Positions 1 to 6,421 of a DNA stretch of 6,585 nt are shown here, one piece after another (within the stretch, counting starts at the first letter, position 1; each line of letters starts with the position of its first letter). The stretch is from an uncultured Corynebacterium sp. Lineage in GTDB: Bacteria; Actinomycetota; Actinomycetes; Mycobacteriales; Mycobacteriaceae. Under the pieces are notes generated by a model that was not told the DNA's origin, ran no database searches, and saw only the letters and a list, made by a program, of their open reading frames with translations. The position numbers and the translations under genes are program-made. Location: positions 1 to 6,585 of the forward strand of contig CAJZGD010000145.1 of NCBI GenBank assembly GCA_915275065.1, written 5' to 3'.

Positions 1-179
1 GGGAGTTTCTTCGTCGGCGGCCGCCACGTTGCCACCGGGCGCGACAGCGAACGAGGATGACGCATCACCGAACCCAACGCCGAAACGGTCTGCGGATGCT
101 GGGTCACGGCCCGATCCGCCATGGCGCCGGGATCGGAAGGCGCAGGAAGTAATTCGGGAAAATCCTGGTGCGTCATCAT
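1..179 (-). CDS. Hypothetical protein, N-terminal part only (runs off left edge)
   Basis: An open frame on the minus strand begins with two consecutive ATG codons (179-177 and 176-174) and stays open for 59 codons to the window edge. The protein begins MMTHQDFPELLPAPSDPGAM and continues with a Pro/Arg-rich stretch ending near TWRPPTKKL. It has no signal peptide and no membrane segment in the visible part. I do not recognise the family, so no function is given. An AGGGTGG ribosome-site-like motif lies at 185-191, five bases before the first ATG, which supports the start. The same bases contain TAGGGT (187-192), which could instead be a -10 box. The gene is divergent from the MFS-Nudix gene and shares its upstream region, including the LexA-like palindrome at 223-238. 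Reality of the gene is likely but not certain, because only 59 residues are visible. Confidence 0.6.
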   Translation of the reverse strand, partial: MMTHQDFPELLPAPSDPGAMADRAVTQHPQTVSALGSVMRHPRSLSRPVATWRPPTKKL

Positions 180-186
180 GGTTACC

Positions 187-192
187 ACCCTA
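187..192 (-). promoter_or_regulatory. Possible -10 box of the left divergent gene
   Basis: On the minus strand TAGGGT fits the relaxed actinobacterial TANNNT -10 pattern and ends seven bases before the ATG at 179, which would give a leaderless transcript. The overlapping AGGGTGG at 185-191 could equally be a ribosome-binding site, in which case the promoter lies further upstream. The nearest -35-like sequence, TTGGGT at 213-218, is about 20 bases away, which is longer than usual. This is a weak call. Confidence 0.25.
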
Positions 193-222
193 AAACCCGT
201 CCCGGACACCCCACCCAAGCAT

Positions 223-238
223 GCGAAAATTTGTTCGA
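223..238. promoter_or_regulatory. Candidate LexA-binding site (SOS box) in the divergent intergenic region
   Basis: The 16-base sequence GCGAAAATTTGTTCGA is a near-palindrome with CGAA and TTCG half-sites. It matches the C. glutamicum SOS box as I remember it, TCGAA(A/C)ANNTGTTCGA, at every defined position except the first base (G for T). It also fits the wider actinobacterial CGAAC-N4-GTTCG form with one change. It sits between two divergent genes, about 40 bases upstream of the rightward -10 box and about 30 upstream of the possible leftward one. It could therefore act on either gene or both. The match is seen in the sequence; LexA binding is inferred. Confidence 0.55.
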
Positions 239-277
239 GGACCGTTGGTTTTTTACGGATTTTCCTTAGGCAAGGTC

Positions 278-292
278 TACGCTAGACAACGA
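278..292 (+). promoter_or_regulatory. Predicted -10 box, leaderless start for the MFS-Nudix gene
   Basis: TACGCT at 278-283 fits TANNNT and leaves eight bases before the ATG at 292, so transcription would begin at or within a base or two of the start codon. No ribosome-binding site lies at a usable distance; the nearest purine run, AAGG at 272-275, is 16 bases away. A -35 element is not clear (TTACGG at 253-258 with a 19-base spacer is the best seen). Leaderless mRNAs are common in corynebacteria and mycobacteria, which makes this reading plausible. Confidence 0.45.
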
Positions 293-1884
293 TGACTACT
301 AACAGTGCCTTAACCGACCGCCCGGCAGAGAGAATCCCCAGAGAAATCTGGATTTTGGTGATTGCCGCCTTCATTATTACCTTGGGTTACGGATTCATTT
401 CTCCCATCCTCCCGCAGCTTGCCACCAGCTTCGGGGTTGGTGCGGTTGCGGCCGGCGCCGTCATCTCCGCGTTCAGCTTCACCAGGCTCGTGTTTGCCCC
501 CGCCGGCGGCAAACTTGTGAACAAACTCGGTGCCCGCTGGGTGTATATCACCGGTCTGCTCATCGTTGCCGTCACCACCGGCCTCATTGCCGCCGCCCAA
601 GAGTATTGGCATCTTGTGCTCCTTCGGGGGCTTGCCGGGTTTGGGTCCACCATGTTTACCGTGTCCGCCATGGGGCTCATTGTGCGGCTTGCCCCGCCCA
701 CCATCCGGGGCCGCTGCTCTGGTGCCTATGCCTCTGGGTTCCTCTTCGGCTCCGTCTTCGGCCCCGCCTTGGGGTCGCTCCTCTCGGTCTTGGGGTTCCG
801 CTGGCCGTTTCTCATCTACGGGCTGTTTCTGGCCTTGGCATCCCTCGTCGTGTGGCTGTCCATGCCCAAACACATTGGCAGCCGTGTGGCACAATCCCAG
901 GACACCCGGCTGGAATTGGGGGTCATGGAGGCGCTTCGCCACCCCACCTACCGGGCCATTATCGTGACCTCGTTCGCCAACGGGTGGGTGAATTTTGGGG
1001 TGCGGGTTGCCGTGGTCCCGCTTTTCGTCGAGGCCACCTTCACCCACGGTGGCACCATTGCCGGCTACGTGCTCTCCGCCTACGCCGTGGGCAACGCCAT
1101 CGCCCTGCAATTCTCCGGGCGCATTGCCGACGCCATTGGGCGAAAACCCCCTATTTATTGTGGGCTTCTCGTGGCGATGGTCTTCACCGCAAGTTTCGGG
1201 TTCACCCATAGCTTTGGGGTTCTCGTTGTGTTCTCCGCCTGCGCCGGCCTCGGGGCTGGGCTCAGCAACCCGCCCACCCAAGCCGCCCTCGCCGACATCA
1301 TTGGTTCCGACCGAAACGGCGGGAAAACCCTGGCGGCCTTCCAAATGGCCGGCGACTGCGGCACCATTCTCGGACCCCTGGCTATCGGCTGGGTGGTGCA
1401 GCAATACGGTTACGAATACGCATTCCTCATTGCCGGGGCCGTCATCCTTGTTGCCCTCGGAACCTGGCTGCGGGCCAAGGAAACCCTCCACCGGCCATCC
1501 GACCTGGGTGATACCCAGCTCACGGAGGTTGTGGGTGCCGTCATTACCCGCGACGGCCGGATCCTTGCCGCCCAGCGCGCCGACACCCACATGTGGGAAT
1601 TCCCCGGCGGCAAAATCGAAAACGGTGAAACCCCAAAGCAGGCCCTCAAACGGGAAATCCGTGAAGAACTCGGCTGCGTCATCACCGTCGGCGATAAAAT
1701 CACCACAACCATTCACAATAATATTGCGCTCAGCACCTATCATTGCACCATAGAATCCGGTGAGCCCCAGGCCCTGGAGCATCAGGCCATCACCTGGCGG
1801 GTCCCGCAGCACCTTGCCGGACTTGATTGGGCGCCCGCCGACCTGCCCACCGTCGAAAAGCTCACCAGGATAAATCACATCTGA
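292..1884 (+). CDS. MFS drug-antiporter-like transporter fused to a C-terminal MutT/NudG-like Nudix hydrolase
   Basis: This is one 530-residue protein with two complete domains. Residues 18-392 show twelve hydrophobic segments. Major-facilitator signatures are present: motif A GGKLVNKLGARWVY at 72-85, its second-half copy GRIADAIGRKP at 276-286, a motif-B-like arginine R112 in LLRGLAGFGS, and antiporter motif C (G144-x8-G153-x3-GP-x2-G161) in TM5. These point to a DHA-type proton-coupled exporter of the inner membrane; the substrate cannot be told. After a linker of about 20 residues, residues 412-522 form a Nudix domain. Its box is complete: G440-x5-E446-x7-R454-E455-I-x-E458-E459-x-G461. 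The lead-in HMWEFPGGKIE and the closing LEHQAITW and APADLP segments resemble MutT/NudG enzymes, which hydrolyse oxidised or modified (deoxy)nucleoside triphosphates. An even number of TM segments places the Nudix domain in the cytoplasm. The start has no ribosome site but fits a leaderless promoter. The fusion is clear in the sequence; any functional coupling is inference. Confidence 0.93.
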   Translation: MTTNSALTDRPAERIPREIWILVIAAFIITLGYGFISPILPQLATSFGVGAVAAGAVISAFSFTRLVFAPAGGKLVNKLGARWVYITGLLIVAVTTGLIAAAQEYWHLVLLRGLAGFGSTMFTVSAMGLIVRLAPPTIRGRCSGAYASGFLFGSVFGPALGSLLSVLGFRWPFLIYGLFLALASLVVWLSMPKHIGSRVAQSQDTRLELGVMEALRHPTYRAIIVTSFANGWVNFGVRVAVVPLFVEATFTHGGTIAGYVLSAYAVGNAIALQFSGRIADAIGRKPPIYCGLLVAMVFTASFGFTHSFGVLVVFSACAGLGAGLSNPPTQAALADIIGSDRNGGKTLAAFQMAGDCGTILGPLAIGWVVQQYGYEYAFLIAGAVILVALGTWLRAKETLHRPSDLGDTQLTEVVGAVITRDGRILAAQRADTHMWEFPGGKIENGETPKQALKREIREELGCVITVGDKITTTIHNNIALSTYHCTIESGEPQALEHQAITWRVPQHLAGLDWAPADLPTVEKLTRINHI

Positions 1885-1928
1885 TAAGACACGCGTCGTG
1901 CTGGTTCGCTATTAGCCACGAAATGGCG

Positions 1929-1944
1929 TACTGTGGTGCTGCAA
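1929..1944 (+). promoter_or_regulatory. Predicted -10 box, possibly leaderless start for the RNA helicase
   Basis: TACTGT at 1929-1934 fits TANNNT and ends nine bases before the ATG at 1944. The bases before that ATG have no good ribosome-binding site. A poor -35 candidate, TTCGCT at 1905-1910, has an 18-base spacer. The 59-base gap after the MFS-Nudix stop contains no terminator-like hairpin, so read-through from that gene may add to expression. Confidence 0.4.
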
Positions 1945-4100
1945 TGAGTATTACCGATGACGCTACCGGCAGCGCTTTCGAGCCGGACGAGAATAATGTA
2001 GTGTCGGAATCTCAGGAAACTTCGCAGGAAGTCACGCCCAATCCCATCACCCTCGACGAAATGGTTGTCGAGGAGCCGGGCGGCGACGACTCCAGGGTTG
2101 CGGACACTTCTGAGGCCACCGACTTTGATGAAAATGACTCAGAAGAAACCCCAGGTGCCAGCTTTGATACGCTGGGCCTTCCTAAACCTGTAGTCAAAGC
2201 AGTAGAAAATGTGGGGTTTGAAACCCCGTCACCCATCCAAGCCCAAACCATACCTGTTCTCCTCGACGGGCATGATGTGCTCGGCCTGGCCCAAACCGGC
2301 ACCGGCAAAACCGCAGCATTCGCGCTGCCCATTTTGTCGCTTATCGACGCCGAAATCCGCCACCCCCAAGCACTCATCCTCGCCCCCACCCGGGAACTAG
2401 CCCTCCAGGTTGCCGACTCCTTCCAGGTTTTCGTCGACCACCTCGACGGCGATATTTCCGTCCTCCCTATCTATGGTGGCCAGGCCTACGGCATTCAGCT
2501 TTCCGGGCTGCGCCGCGGCGCCCAAATCGTCGTGGGCACCCCCGGGCGGGTCATTGATCACCTGGAGAAGGGCTCCCTCGATATTTCCGAACTGCGGTTC
2601 CTCGTCCTTGACGAGGCCGACGAAATGCTCAACATGGGCTTCCAGGAAGACGTGGAACGCATCCTTGCGGACACCCCGGAAGACAAACAAGTTGCACTGT
2701 TCTCCGCAACCATGCCCAGCGGGATTCGCCGGTTGTCGAAGCAGTACATGGACGACCCGCACGAGATTCAGGTCAAATCCGAAACCCGCACCAATACCAA
2801 TATCACCCAGCGGTTCTTGAACGTTGCCCACCGCAATAAGCTGGACGCGCTCACCCGCATTCTCGAAGTCACCGAATTTGAGGCCATGATCATGTTTGTG
2901 CGCACCAAATTCGAAACCGAGGAATTGGCCGAGAAGCTGCGCGCCCGCGGTTTCAACGCAGCCGCCATCAACGGCGATATTGCCCAGCAGCAGCGCGAAC
3001 GCACCGTTGAACAGCTGAAGGATGGCCGCCTCGATATTCTCGTGGCCACCGATGTGGCCGCCCGCGGCCTGGACGTGGAACGCATCTCCCACGTTTTGAA
3101 CTACGACATTCCTTCCGACACGGAATCCTATGTGCACCGCATTGGTCGCACCGGACGTGCCGGTCGGAGCGGTGAGGCGATTTTGTTCGTCACCCCCCGG
3201 GAGCGCCGCTTCCTGCGGAATATTGAGCGGGCCACCAATGCGCCCCTGCAGGAAATGGAATTGCCCACCGTCGACGAGGTCAATGAGTCCCGCAAGGCCA
3301 AGTTCGCGGACTCCATCACCGAATCTTTGGAAAACACCCAGGTGGCGGTGTTCCGTAACCTGGTCAAGGCCTATTCGGAACAGCACGACGTGCCACTAGA
3401 AGACATTGCCGCAGCCCTGGCCACCCAGGCCCGGGCCGGTGACGAATTCCTGATGACGGAGCCGCCGGTGGAGAAGCGCCGCAATCGGCGAGACCGCGAC
3501 CGGAACGATCGTGGCGACCGGGGCTATGATCGGTTCGACCGGGACCGGGATGATCGTCGCGGCGGCTACAACCGGGGCGACCGTGGGGATCGGGGTGGCC
3601 GGGGTCGGTTCGACCGGGGCAGCCAAGACATGGAAACCTACCGGTTGGCCGTGGGCAAGCGGCAGCATGTGCGCCCAGGTGCCATCGTTGGTGCCCTGGC
3701 AAACGAGGGTGGCCTGTCCAACAAGGACTTTGGTCGCATCACCATCGGTTCGGACTTCACCCTGGTGGAGTTGCCCAAGGGGTTGCCGAAGTCGGTGTTT
3801 GATAATCTGCGGGACACCCGCATTTCTGGTCAGCTGATTCACATTGAAAAAGACACCGGCGGTCGGGGCCGCGGCGGCTACAACCGGGGCGACCGCGGTG
3901 ACCGTGATTGGGATGATCGCGGGGATCGCGGCGGCCGGGGTGGCTACAACCGCGACCGGGGTAACGGTGGCCGAAACCGGGACCGAGGCGACTGGAACGA
4001 TCGTCGCGGTGGTTACAACCGGGGTGACCGCGGGGATCGCGGCGACCGGGATCGGGGCGGCTACAACCGGGATCGGGGCGACCGCGACTGGCGGGATTAA
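1944..4100 (+). CDS. deaD: DEAD-box ATP-dependent RNA helicase, DeaD/CsdA type
   Basis: This 718-residue cytoplasmic enzyme unwinds or remodels RNA using ATP; family members act in ribosome assembly, mRNA turnover and cold adaptation. Numbering is from ATG 1944. Residues 1-70 are an acidic Ser/Glu/Asp-rich extension. The helicase core follows: FDTLGLP at 74-80 and Q99 of the Q motif, motif I AQTGTGKT 116-123, Ia PTRELA 148-153, TPGR 199-202, DEAD 223-226, SAT 254-256, motif V ATDVAARGLD 368-377 and motif VI HRIGRTGRAGR 398-408. Residues 565-637 match the DbpA-type RNA-binding domain found in DeaD/CsdA proteins. It is flanked by Arg/Gly/Asp/Tyr-rich low-complexity blocks at about 512-561 and 639-718. 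The frame is open upstream to an ATG at 1827, but that start overlaps the previous gene by 58 bases and adds 39 residues unlike the acidic region. ATG 1944, just after a -10 box, is preferred. All catalytic motifs are intact. Confidence 0.95.
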   Translation: MSITDDATGSAFEPDENNVVSESQETSQEVTPNPITLDEMVVEEPGGDDSRVADTSEATDFDENDSEETPGASFDTLGLPKPVVKAVENVGFETPSPIQAQTIPVLLDGHDVLGLAQTGTGKTAAFALPILSLIDAEIRHPQALILAPTRELALQVADSFQVFVDHLDGDISVLPIYGGQAYGIQLSGLRRGAQIVVGTPGRVIDHLEKGSLDISELRFLVLDEADEMLNMGFQEDVERILADTPEDKQVALFSATMPSGIRRLSKQYMDDPHEIQVKSETRTNTNITQRFLNVAHRNKLDALTRILEVTEFEAMIMFVRTKFETEELAEKLRARGFNAAAINGDIAQQQRERTVEQLKDGRLDILVATDVAARGLDVERISHVLNYDIPSDTESYVHRIGRTGRAGRSGEAILFVTPRERRFLRNIERATNAPLQEMELPTVDEVNESRKAKFADSITESLENTQVAVFRNLVKAYSEQHDVPLEDIAAALATQARAGDEFLMTEPPVEKRRNRRDRDRNDRGDRGYDRFDRDRDDRRGGYNRGDRGDRGGRGRFDRGSQDMETYRLAVGKRQHVRPGAIVGALANEGGLSNKDFGRITIGSDFTLVELPKGLPKSVFDNLRDTRISGQLIHIEKDTGGRGRGGYNRGDRGDRDWDDRGDRGGRGGYNRDRGNGGRNRDRGDWNDRRGGYNRGDRGDRGDRDRGGYNRDRGDRDWRD
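3477..3626 (+). repeat. Coding low-complexity RGD/RGG block 1 of the helicase
   Basis: This encodes residues 512-561 of the helicase, almost all Arg, Asp, Gly, Asn and Tyr, with one GGYNR core (residues 540-544, codons from 3561) followed by GDRGDRG. The DNA is an imperfect repeat of GGCGACCG and GGGATCGG-like units. Such tails bind RNA non-specifically in related helicases. The block separates the helicase core from the RNA-binding domain. Confidence 0.8.
3858..4097 (+). repeat. Coding low-complexity RGD/RGG block 2 at the helicase C-terminus
   Basis: This encodes residues 639-718, with four further GGYNR cores (starting at residues 644, 666, 689 and 705) joined by RGDRGDRG or RDRG spacers. 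The DNA repeats GGCTACAACCGGGGCGACCG with small changes, so copy number could vary between strains by slippage or recombination. The final residues are DWRD before the TAA at 4098-4100. The block is disordered and highly charged with near-balanced Arg and Asp. Confidence 0.8.
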
Positions 4101-4136
4101 CCCCACACCAGCCACATCAGGCATGTGATACACAGT

Positions 4137-4188
4137 TGGCCCACCACACACCCAGTGGTTTTCACCGAGACGGGTGCGTGGTGGGCCA
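4137..4188. terminator. Long hairpin between convergent genes, probable bidirectional terminator
   Basis: The left arm at 4137-4153 (TGGCCCACCACACACCC) pairs with the right arm at 4172-4188 (GGGTGCGTGGTGGGCCA). This makes a 17-base stem with a single mismatch (4148 against 4177). The 18-base loop can itself form a small GTG/CAC hairpin. It lies 36 bases after the helicase stop and 38 bases after the response regulator stop, so it could end transcription from both sides. No T-tract follows on either strand, so it is not a classical intrinsic terminator and may instead act as an mRNA 3'-end stabiliser or a U-less terminator. Confidence 0.65.
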
Positions 4189-4226
4189 TGCCATGTCTTG
4201 GGGCAGGTAGCGGGTGGCGGAAAATC

Positions 4227-4895
4227 CTATTTGAGCCGGTAGCCGGACCCCCGAACCGTCTCCACCTTGTCGGCGCCGATCTTCTTCCGCAGGCTGCGGA
4301 TATACACATCCACTACGTTCGAACCCGGATCGAAATCCATCCCCCACACCTGGCTGAGCAATTGGCTGCGGGAAAGAATTTGCCGGGGATGCCGCATGAG
4401 GGTCTCTAACAGACCCAATTCCCTACGAGAGAGGTCCCGCCATTTGTCGTCGATAAGCACCCTATGGGCCCGCAAATCCAGCACCATGCCGTTATGGTGA
4501 ATCTGGGTGCTGTTCGCCCCATTCATGTCCGGGTTGCTTTCGGCCAGGCGCAGCCGCACCCGGGCCAGCAGCTCGGCGAACTGGAATGGTTTGGGCATGT
4601 AATCGTTGGCACCACCTTCTAGGGTGCGCAGCCGGTCCTCTAAGGCGGTGCGGGCAGTGAGTACAATGATGGGTAAAGTAGTGCCCAACGATCGTAACTG
4701 TTCGAGAATGTCGGTGCCGTCCATATTGGGCAGGCCCAGGTCAAGTATCATGAGCTGGTAGGCGCCGGACCTAGCCATGCCGAAAGCCACGGGACCATTG
4801 TCGGTCACGTCACAGGAATAGCCTGCGGACTCTAGGCCTCGGGCAATGAATTCTGCAATCCCATTATCATCCTCAGCGATTAAGATACGGCTCAT
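4227..4895 (-). CDS. OmpR/PhoB-family two-component response regulator
   Basis: This 222-residue cytoplasmic transcription factor is activated by phosphotransfer from a sensor kinase. The receiver domain spans residues 3-117: acidic pair D9-D10, phospho-acceptor D52 in MILDLGLPNMDG, switch T80, and K102 in MPKPF. The winged-helix DNA-binding domain covers about 131-222, with the typical LSRRELGLLETLMRHP segment, DVYIRSLRKKIG recognition region and C-terminal VRGSGYRLK. Length and all key residues are normal for the family. ATG 4895 directly abuts the kinase stop codon and has a good ribosome site, AAGGAG, six bases upstream inside the kinase gene. The gene is last in the operon and ends close to the convergent hairpin. 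The family is certain; the target genes and the matching named system (for example a C. glutamicum Cgt pair) cannot be decided from the window. Confidence 0.95.
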   Translation of the reverse strand: MSRILIAEDDNGIAEFIARGLESAGYSCDVTDNGPVAFGMARSGAYQLMILDLGLPNMDGTDILEQLRSLGTTLPIIVLTARTALEDRLRTLEGGANDYMPKPFQFAELLARVRLRLAESNPDMNGANSTQIHHNGMVLDLRAHRVLIDDKWRDLSRRELGLLETLMRHPRQILSRSQLLSQVWGMDFDPGSNVVDVYIRSLRKKIGADKVETVRGSGYRLK

Positions 4896-6419
4896 TTAAT
4901 ACTCCTTATAAATATCAATGATTTCTGATTGGATTGGGGGAATAGTTGCAGGGAAAGTGATACCAAATGTCGAGCCCAGGCCTGGTGTCGAGTCTACCCA
5001 AGCATGCCCACCGTGCGCTTCGGCGATCACTTTAACAATGGAAAGCCCCAGTCCGGCGCCTTTCTTCGGTACCTGGTCGGAGGATGGGGATTGTTCACCC
5101 CGATTGAATCGGTGGAAGAGGATCTCTTGGGTTGCATTATCAATGCCGGGACCGAAGTCTCGGACGCTGAAACCAACCTGACCGTCTTTATTTGTGGATC
5201 CAATGATGATGGGGGAATCATCATTGGTATATTTCACTGCGTTGCGGGTTAATTCCAGAATAGCCTCGGTGATGCGCTGCGCGTCCGCTAACACAAAACC
5301 TTCGGCAATTTCGGTGACCTTGGCCCGGCCGCCGGAGACCATGTCGGCCTTGTCTTCAATGTCGATCGTGAGTTCGGTGAGGTCGATGGGCTGCATGTGG
5401 AGGAAGCTGGGGCCGTCCGCATCGGCAATGGCGAGGGTCAATAGGTCGTTGACCATGCGGGTCATGCGGTCGAGTTCGTCCATGCACAGTTTGATGCTGC
5501 GTTCCCGCTGCTCATGGGTGGCGGTGTCGAGAAGTTCCAGGTGGCCGCGGATGACGGTGATGGGGGTGCGCAGCTCGTGGCCGGCATCGTCGACGAATTG
5601 CCGTTGCGCCTTATATGCGGTGTCGATTCGATCAAGCATTCGGTTGAAAGTACCAGCCAGGTCGGCGATTTCGTCTTCGCCGTCGACGGGGACGCGGGAG
5701 GTGAGATCGGAGTCGGTGATTTGGTTGGCAATATTGCGGAGGGTCCTGATGGGGTTAATGATCTGGTTAGCAATAAGCCAGGCGATAATCACGGCTATGA
5801 GCATGACCACCAGCCCTAGGGTTGTGAGCAGCTGGGTTTGGGTGGTGAGATTGCGGTACAGGTCGTCGGTGAACACCACGGTGGCGAAATAGTCGGGTTT
5901 GTCCTGGCCGGGGGTGGTGATTTCGACTCGTGCCCAGTGCATGTTATTGGTGATACCGGAGTTGCTGGATCCGGTGAACATGTCTTTTAAGAGTTGATCT
6001 CGTTGCTCTTTGGGCAGGTTGGTGAGTTTTTCTTTGTCGACGCTTTGTTGTACTATGCGGCCTTTGTAGACGCCGAGGAGGATTTGGTCACCCTGGGGGA
6101 GTTCTTGGGTGAGGTAGGCTTCGATTAATTGGCGGGCATTGGTGTAGGTAGTAGGGGAGTCTTTGACAAAGGAGTTGAATTCGGAGATTTCCTGTTCCAC
6201 CGCCTTATTGGCAGAGTCGTGGATTTCGCCGCGGCGTACTGCGTCGGTGAGGTAGAGGACCGAGGACAGCGCGGTGAAGACGACAAGCATGATCCAGGCA
6301 ATCATGCGGGATCTGATGGATTTGAGCACCTTGGCATTGGGGGAGAGTCGGGAGGGGAGCCCGGCCGGCAGCCGAGAAGACAGCACCGTGGTGTTAGGGG
6401 TGGAAAGGTGTCGAGCCAT
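4896..6419 (-). CDS. Membrane sensor histidine kinase with HAMP domain, partner of the adjacent regulator
   Basis: This 507-residue kinase has a cytoplasmic Ser/Pro-rich N-terminus (1-38), TM1 about 39-59, an extracytoplasmic sensor region of about 138 residues (60-197) with no family I recognise, and TM2 about 198-217. A HAMP linker follows (about 217-270, from NPIRTLRNI). The HisKA domain carries phospho-acceptor H281 in DDAGHELRTPIT. The HATPase domain has N393 in the N box (ELTRNAVKYT), the G1 box DFGPGI 421-426, the F-box LFHRFNRG and the G2 box GAGLGLS 454-460. All catalytic motifs are intact, so it should autophosphorylate and pass phosphate to the regulator encoded immediately downstream. 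ATG 6419 lies two bases after the stop of the preceding gene, with GGGG five bases upstream, which favours this start. GTG codons at residues 12 and 31 are less likely alternatives. The signal sensed is unknown. Confidence 0.95.
   Translation of the reverse strand: MARHLSTPNTTVLSSRLPAGLPSRLSPNAKVLKSIRSRMIAWIMLVVFTALSSVLYLTDAVRRGEIHDSANKAVEQEISEFNSFVKDSPTTYTNARQLIEAYLTQELPQGDQILLGVYKGRIVQQSVDKEKLTNLPKEQRDQLLKDMFTGSSNSGITNNMHWARVEITTPGQDKPDYFATVVFTDDLYRNLTTQTQLLTTLGLVVMLIAVIIAWLIANQIINPIRTLRNIANQITDSDLTSRVPVDGEDEIADLAGTFNRMLDRIDTAYKAQRQFVDDAGHELRTPITVIRGHLELLDTATHEQRERSIKLCMDELDRMTRMVNDLLTLAIADADGPSFLHMQPIDLTELTIDIEDKADMVSGGRAKVTEIAEGFVLADAQRITEAILELTRNAVKYTNDDSPIIIGSTNKDGQVGFSVRDFGPGIDNATQEILFHRFNRGEQSPSSDQVPKKGAGLGLSIVKVIAEAHGGHAWVDSTPGLGSTFGITFPATIPPIQSEIIDIYKEY
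4902..4907 (-). promoter_or_regulatory. Ribosome-binding site of the response regulator, inside the kinase gene
   Basis: AAGGAG on the minus strand ends six bases before ATG 4895. The kinase stop codon TAA (4898-4896) directly precedes that ATG with no gap, so the two proteins are probably translationally coupled. It is the only strong Shine-Dalgarno sequence noted at a start in this window. Confidence 0.8.
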
Positions 6420-6421
6420 GA

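Noticed and set aside
266..284. DtxR-like iron box beginning TTAGG upstream of the MFS-Nudix gene
   Set aside because: Only about 10 of 19 positions agree with the DtxR consensus as I recall it, and the second half-site is poor. This is too weak to call.
310..1878. A 522-codon open frame on the minus strand opposite the MFS-Nudix gene
   Set aside because: Its product is Gly/Pro/Glu-rich with no domain and mirrors the codon bias of the plus-strand gene, which has full MFS and Nudix signatures. It is a shadow frame.
1890..1900. Small inverted repeat CACG-CGT-CGTG after the MFS-Nudix stop
   Set aside because: Four-base arms with a three-base loop and no T-tract are too weak for a terminator and expected by chance in GC-rich DNA.
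1827..1943. A longer N-terminus for the helicase beginning at ATG 1827
   Set aside because: It would overlap the MFS-Nudix coding sequence by 58 bases and add 39 residues rich in Arg/His/Cys that do not resemble the acidic extension of the helicase. The -10 box at 1929-1934 fits ATG 1944.
3844..4128. A 94-codon plus-strand frame with a Lys-then-hydrophobic start resembling a signal peptide
   Set aside because: It is an out-of-frame reading of the helicase C-terminal repeats, made of Ala/Thr/Gly/Val only. The helicase frame is clearly the coding one.
3396..4151. A 251-codon minus-strand frame with Val/Ala/Pro/Ile repeats opposite the helicase tail
   Set aside because: The repetitive composition is simply the antisense reading of the RGD/RGG-coding repeats. 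There is no independent start signal or domain.
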